Assembly: GCF_042767895.1 (NCBI RefSeq) | Contig: NC_091574.1 | Span: 35,407,910-35,427,909, forward strand | Length of the DNA stretch: 20,000 nt | Source of the DNA: Penaeus vannamei | Taxonomy: Eukaryota; Arthropoda; Malacostraca; Decapoda; Penaeidae | Direction of reading: 5' to 3' | Shown here: positions 12,514-20,000 of the stretch, one piece after another | How positions within the stretch are numbered: the stretch's first letter is position 1 | Layout: every line of letters starts with the position of its first letter | Notes under the pieces: generated by a model | What the model was told of the DNA's origin: nothing | Database searches by the model: none | The model's input: only the letters and a program-made list of their open reading frames with translations | Position numbers and translations under genes: made by a program

Positions 12514-13246
12514 TTACTTTCCGTAACTGCCGCTTCCTCTTCCTCCTCCCACACCTCCGCCGAATCCGCTACCGCCGAAACCTCCGCTGCCGCCTCCGAA
12601 TCCACCGCTGCCTCCGAATCCACCACTGCCTCCGAATCCACCGCCTCCGAATCCACCGCCACCGAATCCACCTCCACCTCCAGACAGCTTACCGGCGCCG
12701 ATCAGAACTCCACGGTTTACGCTTCCGCCTCCACCTCGGCCTCCACTTCCGCCATATCCACCACCGCCTCGGCCGCCGCCAAATCCACCTCCTCGGCCGC
12801 CGCCGAATCCACCTCCACTTCCTCCGAATCCACCTCCGCTGCCTCCAAATCCTCCTCCACCTCCACCAAATCTGTGTCCGCCGAATCCACCTCCTCCTCC
12901 TCTACCACCACCACCGAATCCACCTCCGCCTCCACCTCCTCTACCGCCTCCACCATAACTTCCACCAGCTGCTGCCACGTACGCCAAGGCCACCACAGCC
13001 ACGGTCACAAGCTGCAGAAGAAAAGAACAAACCTTTAAGTTGCCATTTCGTCAAAAAAAAAAAAATATCGACGATATGTTTTTTCTTTTCACGATCATAA
13101 CAGTCATCCAGAATAGCATTTTTATATAACAGCCGCCAATGTTTCCTTCCTATCAGTGACTCAGTCTTTCTATCAGTGACTCTAAACAATCTAACTAAAT
13201 CATCTAACACTGAAAGCAGATGTCTCCTCACTATAAGGCGATTCAT
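12514..13246 (-). CDS. Gly-rich secreted protein, copy 5 (complete)
   Basis: Join of 13232..13246 (MNRLI) and 12514..13011, 170 residues. The intron 13012..13231 (220 bp, phase 0) has donor GTGAGG and acceptor TTCTGCAG, an A-run at about 13055..13067, and the same internal CTATCAGTGACTC repeat as copy 3. The core is SVNRGVLIGAGKLSG. The region before it matches copy 4 closely (GGFGGSGGGFGGSGGG and two GGFGGGRGGG units). The C-terminus is GRGSGSYGK. The 3' UTR hairpin is at 12476..12493. A mosaic of copy 3-like and copy 4-like segments suggests sequence exchange within the array. Confidence 0.88.
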
Positions 13247-13293
13247 GATGCCGGATCCCGTCTTCCACTGCTGCAGGAGACGAGGAGCGCTCG

Positions 13294-13372
13294 AGTGTGG
13301 TTGGACGGCGCCTGTCCCTGCATTTATACGCGGCGCCGGCACTCGTGGCACCCTTGAGGCAGCAGTCGTGAC
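13294..13372 (-). promoter_or_regulatory. Core promoter of copy 5
   Basis: TATAAATG at 13321..13328, CCACACT initiator at 13294..13300 (A at 13298), proximal element at 13350..13372. Confidence 0.75.
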
Positions 13373-14450
13373 GCTGACACGTTTTTCGAAAGCTTTTTTA
13401 TGGTAATGCTTCGGCATAAGTTTCAGATTTGGGTAAATTTGAGTGTTTATAGTTTTTTTTTCTTTCTTTCTTTCTTTCTCTATTTTTTCTCCCACCCCCT
13501 TTTTTATTATTTATTTTTTTTTTTTTTTTAGGACGGTTTTCTCGTTGGAATCATGTGTCGTATAAGAAGAATTGGCAGCAGTTACTGTTGATTGCATTTG
13601 CACGCCAGTTATTTGTTAAGTATATTTATTTGTGTTGTTATATACATTGTTTATTGAAGTTTTCTTTGTCCATTACATGTGAAAAGCACAAGCTATCCAA
13701 CACCATTCACACTAAAATGTGTTTGTATATATGTTTTAAGACGTAATTTTCTACATATTCAATTCTTCATTAATTCTAAGATTTTTCGTGCTTTAACAAA
13801 GTCAGTATGTTCGTAATGAGGTGAGTTAGATCTTATTATTTCGGAGAATTCTTTACATTTATATAGGCTTTATCTCACTGCATAGAATTAGTGTATTTTA
13901 CATACATCCGTGTCAAGGTCAAGTCTAATCGATCTAAAATAATGCATAGGAAAAAATTCTCTGCTTTTAGGTAGAGATAGGAAAGTTTTGTAAGTATGTA
14001 TGAACGTTCTGTCATATATGTTTATTTGTATATACGCACATGTTTAAGCGCATGGGCACAATTACAAAAACAGTTCAGTGTACACAGAAATGGAACAAAA
14101 CACTGCCACAACTGAAATCAATATAAAACATTGCCATAATTGAAAGAAATATAACAATATTTCGAGTTTCGTCAGGAGTTTCTCATCAGATTCGGTAAAA
14201 AGCAAATGGCTCATCTAAAAACATTATTTTGGGATGTATTTCAATTCTATTAATATGTTTACGAACAATGGAAGGAAAAGGCTGGTCACGGTCATCAAGG
14301 CAGGCGAGGTGGCTCAGAGGAGCTTTCTTCAAGATTATTTGTAATTTGATCAAACCTGTCATGTGCAGCAGGAAGTGGCGTTCGCTTCTTTTCTCTCATT
14401 CAAAATCTTCAATATAAATAGCAATTTAAGAAATTAAATCACTGAGAACA
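13373..14450 (-). promoter_or_regulatory. Conserved upstream block of copy 5
   Basis: TCAAGGTCA at 13913..13921 and GAACGTTC at 14002..14009. A local tandem duplication around 14090..14155 (ACTGCCACAACTGAAATCAA followed by a diverged repeat) is not in the other blocks. No gene seen. Confidence 0.55.
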
Positions 14451-14830
<380 letters not shown>

Positions 14831-15112
14831 CACACATACGGACAAGCGCGCGAGAAAGATTACTTTGCTCTCTCACGTTGGGTATCTAATGCGATAATCA
14901 TATCAGAACCATCGTAAAGTAACTGAAGGAAATCGGCTCGAGCAAAATTTATCTAGAAAGAGAAAGACTTCAGCTCCTCGTCCGGCTTCCGCCCGGTGCC
15001 TCCGCCGCCCTCAGCCTTGGCGCCGTTTCCCTGCGCTGAAGGAGGCTGAAGGAGGCTGAAGGAGGCGGCCCCGGGTCATGGCGGGGCGTGTTGGGGCTCT
15101 CACGACGTTACC
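14831..15112. repeat. GC-rich spacer block with 10-bp minisatellite (3 units)
   Basis: Fifth copy of the block, with three perfect units at 15035..15064. It is the same length as the blocks at 2287 and 11791. Confidence 0.7.
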
Positions 15113-15180
15113 TTTTTCCTTCTTTTTTCCTGCTAATTTATCTTTTGATCATGTATGAAGAATAAAACAATTCTGTTCTG

Positions 15181-15249
<69 letters not shown>

Positions 15250-15595
15250 ATGTAACGAACGGCGCAGACGTGTCCCTTTATGCAAACATAAACACACACA
15301 CATATATACAGACATGGAAACACACACACACACACATACGCAAAGACATGGAAACACAGACACATACACAAAGACATGGAAACACACACACATACACAAA
15401 GACATGGAAAACACATACACACAGACATGGAAACACGTGCACATACACACATACACATAGACATGGAAACACACACACACTCATACACATAGAAACACAC
15501 AGCCGTATTCATACGTACACATTCTGACACAAACGCTTACATGTATACATAAGTCGACACAAAGAGGCATCTATATCTACAGTAGTATTGATCAC
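15113..15595. repeat. Type A 3' spacer: CT tract plus CA-rich minisatellite
   Basis: Close relative of 2569..3119. The CT tract is at 15180..15244 and the CA-rich tract at about 15291..15540, with recurring GACATGGAAA cores near 15310, 15345, 15376, 15402, 15425 and 15461. No gene seen. Confidence 0.8.
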
Positions 15596-15703
15596 AGAAG
15601 GGTATATATTTGGAAACAAACTTGGAAGATTATTTAGTGTATTCGGCGCATTTCATTACATTTTTGTAGAGAATTTGCTCTACTTCGATGGAGACAGTTC
15701 ATC

Positions 15704-16441
15704 TTACTTTCCGTAACTGCCGCTTCCTCTTCCTCCTCCCACACCTCCGCCGAATCCGCTGCCGCCGAAACCTCCGCTGCCGCCTCCGAATCCACCACTG
15801 CCTCCGAATCCACCACTGCCTCCGAATCCACCGCCGCCGAATCCACCACTGCCTCCGAATCCACCACCTCCAGACAGCTTACTAGCGCCGATCAGAACTC
15901 CACGGCTTACGCTTAAGCCTCCACCTCGGCCTCCACTTCCGCCATATCCACCACCTCCTCGGCCGCCGCCGAATCCACCTCCACTACCGCCAAATCCACC
16001 TCCACTTCCTCCAAATCCACCTCCACTGCCTCCACCGAACCTGTGCCCACCGAATCCACCTCCACTTCCTCCAAATCCACCTCCACTGCCTCCACCGAAC
16101 CTGTGCCCACCGAATCCACCTCCTCCTCTTCCACCACCGCCGAATCCACCTCCACCGAATCCACCTCCGCCGAATCCACCTCCGCCTCCACCTCCTCTTC
16201 CGCCTCCACCATAACTTCCTCCAGCTGCTGCCACGTACGCCATGGCCACCACAGCCACGGTCACAAGCTGCAGAAGACAAAAGAAATACTCCCTTATTAA
16301 AAAGAATTTCATGGATATGTTTTGTTATTCATGATTATAACCTCAAACAATTCCTTGTTCTTAACGAGTCTAATTAACTAAACTCTTGGGCACAAAGCCC
16401 TCCATTCAAAACAAAGCTTTCTCTACCATGAGTCGATTCAT
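15704..16441 (-). CDS. Gly-rich secreted protein, copy 6 (complete, diverged)
   Basis: Join of 16427..16441 (MNRLM) and 15704..16267, 192 residues, the longest complete copy. The intron 16268..16426 (159 bp, the shortest) has donor GTAGAG and acceptor TTCTGCAG. Signal peptide is as in the family, with AMAYVAAA in place of ALAYVAAA. A perfect 60-bp tandem duplication (16001..16060 and 16061..16120) doubles the GGHRFGGGSGGGFGGSGGGF segment, so the protein has two HRF motifs. The core is altered: LSVSRGVLIGASKLSG. The C-terminus GRGSGSYGK and the 3' UTR hairpin (15666..15683) are conserved. Intron and 5' flank differ strongly from copies 1-5, as expected for the edge of the array. An upstream in-frame Met in the intron is ignored because the spliced form gives the family signal peptide. 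Confidence 0.86.
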
Positions 16442-16480
16442 CGTGCGGAGAAGTCTTCCACTGTCGCAGGAAAGACAAGA

Positions 16481-16553
16481 AGTGTGGCTCCACGGTGCCT
16501 ATCCTTGCCTTTATACACAGCCTCTCTCGTACCCTTGAGGTGGCAGTCGTGAC
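16481..16553 (-). promoter_or_regulatory. Core promoter of copy 6
   Basis: TATAAAGG at 16508..16515, CCACACT initiator at 16481..16487 (A at 16485, again 30 bp from the TATA box), proximal element with CCTCAAGGGT at 16531..16553. The sequence between them has diverged from copies 1-5 and is 6 bp shorter, so these three elements stand out as conserved. Predicted 5' UTR is 44 nt. Confidence 0.75.
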
Positions 16554-17154
16554 ATTAACATCATCTCGGAAATATCTTTTCTGAAATGACTCGGAGGAAA
16601 ACTGCCTCGTAAGATATTAGTGTGTCACACGCCAGTCACTGAACCACTTGTGTATCATCGCGAATTTTCCCGTCCGTAGGATTCTGTCCTCTTTATCTAT
16701 GCGTTATCTTTAACCAGAGACAGGAACAAGAAAATCCCTTGGTTACCTAATGGGTTCTATGGCTGGAATTACTGATGAGGGTAATATTAGTGAGAATAAT
16801 GCTAGTGAGAGTGATGGTAAAGAGAACATAAACCCGCCTAAAAATAAAGTCAATATTGAAATAATTGTATTGGTAATAACGGCCATAATGATAATGATGA
16901 ATTACTAAAATTGTGGCTACTAATATCATTTTTAGGTCATCAAAAAAGCATCCAACAAAAGAATTATTGATTCATTCGGTCGTGAACTGCATTTTAAAAG
17001 AACTTTTCACAATCATCATTTTTTGAAATCTTATATAGTTATATCTAACTATTCATCGTGATAGCCACAGCTCTGCTTTCTTAGTCATCCATCTTTCTGT
17101 CTTTCTCACTTTTTCTCTTAACACACAAAAAATACAGACATCTATTCATATACA
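16554..17154. other. Unique AT-rich intergenic DNA upstream of copy 6
   Basis: I see no gene, no GC block, no GA tract and no TCAAGGTCA site here. The similarity to the other upstream blocks ends soon after the proximal promoter. Confidence 0.6.
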
Positions 17155-18256
<1,102 letters not shown>

Positions 18257-18335
18257 GTCACGCCCGCTGCCTCAAGGGTGCCACGAGTGCCGGTGCCGTG
18301 TATAAATGCAGGGACAGGCGCCGTCCAACCACACT
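18257..18335 (+). promoter_or_regulatory. Core promoter of copy 7
   Basis: Proximal element with CCTCAAGGGT at 18257..18279, TATAAATG at 18301..18308, CCACACT initiator at 18329..18335 (A at 18331). Element order and spacing are the same as in copies 1-5 on the other strand. Predicted 5' UTR is 52 nt. Confidence 0.77.
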
Positions 18336-18382
18336 TGAGCGCACCTCGTCTCCTACAGCAGTGGAAGACGGGATCCGGCATC

Positions 18383-19116
18383 ATGAATCGTTTAATGGTA
18401 AGAAGGAGTTGGCTGAAATATAACAGAGGAAAATATTGGCATCTTGTTTTCCGTTTTTTAAATCATTATAGTTTATAAAGTAAGAAAACTGTAGCTCTAT
18501 AATGTGAATATAATTACTCTCAGTATCATTGCTGTTTTTTAATTGTTATTTTCATTATCATCATCAGTTATCATAGTAATTATAGCAGGATCACTGTTAT
18601 GAAAACTGCTTCAAAGGGAAAATTTTCTATTTGCAGCTTGTGACCGTGGCTGTGGTGGCCATGGCGTACGTGGTAACAGCTGGTGGAAGTTATGGTGGAG
18701 GCGGTAGAGGAGGTGGAGGAGGAGGTGGATTCGGCGGAGGTGGATTCGGAGGTGGTGGAAGAGGAGGAGGAGGAGGAGGTGGATTCGGTGGGCACAGGTT
18801 TGGTGGAGGTGGAGGAGGATTTGGAGGAAGTGGAGGTGGATTTGGCGGTAGTGGAGGTGGATTCGGCGGCGGTCGAGGAGGTGGTGGATATGGCGGAAGT
18901 GGAGGCCGAGGTGGAGGCGGAAGCGTAAACCGTGGAGTTCTGATCGGCGCCGGTAGTCTGTCAGGAGGTGGCGGTGGATTCGGTGGCGGTGGATTCGGAG
19001 GTGGAGGATTCGGAGGCAGTGGCGGATTCGGAGGCAGTGGCGGATTCGGAGGCAGCGGTGGATTCGGAGGCAGTGGCGGATTCGGAGGCAGCGGTGGTGG
19101 CAGATATGGAAAGTAA
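18383..19116 (+). CDS. Gly-rich secreted protein, copy 7 (complete, inverted)
   Basis: Join of 18383..18397 (ATG AAT CGT TTA ATG = MNRLM) and 18637..19116, 164 residues. The intron 18398..18636 (239 bp, phase 0, the longest) has the best donor of the family (GTAAGA) and acceptor TTTGCAG. The signal peptide ends AYVVTA before GGSYG. The mature part has GGHRFGGG, GGFGGSGGGF repeats, and the core SVNRGVLIGAGSLSG with Ser in place of Lys. The C-terminus is shorter and different: runs of GGFGGS end in GGGRYGK, without GVGGGRGSGS. Unlike the minus-strand copies, the 3' flank has two AATAAA signals (19147..19152, 19160..19165). It is head-to-head with copy 6, with initiators about 1.85 kb apart. Confidence 0.88.
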
Positions 19117-19146
19117 AATGAAAAGTCTTCCTTGAGAAACATAGGG

Positions 19147-19165
19147 AATAAACAACCAAAATAAA
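19147..19165 (+). terminator. Poly(A) signals of copy 7
   Basis: Two AATAAA hexamers at 19147..19152 and 19160..19165, 31 and 44 nt after the stop codon. They would give a very short 3' UTR. Confidence 0.7.
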
Positions 19166-19320
19166 GATAAAACAAAAATAATTTTCATTTTCATTCATAA
19201 GAGACCCGTTTACACTACTGATCATTACCACTAAACGATATATATAATCTCCTTTTCCCTCACTTACATGTGCTCTCTTTCTCTCACTGTTTCTTGAAAG
19301 CTTTCTTTTAGTACTGTGCG
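19166..19320. other. 3' flank of copy 7
   Basis: AT-rich unique DNA. It shows no similarity to the 3' UTR of copies 2-6, and the GTAGAG/CTCTAC hairpin is absent. Confidence 0.5.
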
Positions 19321-19477
19321 ATATGTGTGTGTGTGAGCGCACATATATTTTAGCTCTCTTCCTCTCATATATGTGTGTGTCTGTGTGTGTGTCTTAATAT
19401 ATTCTTACATATTTGTGCATATATATCTAAATATTCAGACACATACACATACACACACACACACATACACACACTAC

Positions 19478-19574
<97 letters not shown>

Positions 19575-19638
19575 GATAGGTAAATAGATAGGTAGATATA
19601 TGTACATATGTACACATATATACATACATATAATTATT

Positions 19639-19692
<54 letters not shown>

Positions 19693-19751
19693 TAAATACA
19701 TATCTATACATACACACCCACACACACACACACAGACACACACCCACACAC

Positions 19752-19805
<54 letters not shown>

Positions 19806-19828
19806 ATATATATACATAAATATATATG

Positions 19829-19889
<61 letters not shown>

Positions 19890-19917
19890 TATGTATATAC
19901 ATATATGTGTGTGTGCA

Positions 19918-20000
<83 letters not shown>
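19321..20000. repeat. (TA)n, (GT)n and (CA)n microsatellites
   Basis: Long TA runs at about 19477..19570, 19641..19687, 19768..19802, 19833..19887 and 19922..20000 alternate with short GT and CA runs. No gene seen up to the window edge. Confidence 0.95.

Overview
The window is eukaryotic. It has short spliced genes with GT-AG introns, TATA/initiator core promoters, and very large amounts of simple repeat ((CT)n, (TA)n, (GT)n, CA-rich tracts). Arthropod-style secreted glycine-rich protein genes embedded in this much microsatellite DNA suggest a decapod crustacean, most likely a penaeid shrimp. That assignment is inference: there is no species marker in the window.

The window holds one gene family in seven copies. 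Copies 1-6 lie head-to-tail on the minus strand (copy 1 runs off the left edge), with start codons about 2.9-3.4 kb apart. Copy 7 is on the plus strand, head-to-head with copy 6. Each gene has two coding exons. Exon 1 is only 15 nt (MNRLI or MNRLM). A phase-0 intron of 159-239 bp follows, and exon 2 begins with LVTVAVVA and completes a signal peptide. The mature product is a secreted, acid-free, Cys-free, cationic protein built from GGF, GGS, GGR and GGHRF motifs. One non-repetitive core (SVNRGVLIGAGKLSG or close variants) sits in it, and the C-terminus is Tyr-Gly-Lys. Complete copies are 155-192 residues. A structural role (cuticle or other extracellular matrix) or an antimicrobial glycine-rich peptide both fit; the sequence does not decide between them.

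Each minus-strand unit, read in the direction of transcription, contains: a GC-rich block with a 10-bp minisatellite; a long GA tract; about 1.1 kb of conserved upstream DNA with a TCAAGGTCA site; a proximal promoter element; TATAAA; a CCACACT initiator 30 bp downstream of it; exon 1, intron and exon 2; a 3' UTR with a small hairpin; and a microsatellite-rich spacer. The 3' spacers alternate between two types along the array, which suggests duplication of a two-gene unit followed by sequence exchange. Copies 6 and 7 at the array edge are the most diverged.

Between copies 6 and 7, and to the right of copy 7, there is only AT-rich unique DNA and TA/GT microsatellite. All other open frames seen in the window are shadows of the Gly-rich exons, promoter read-through, or translated simple repeats.
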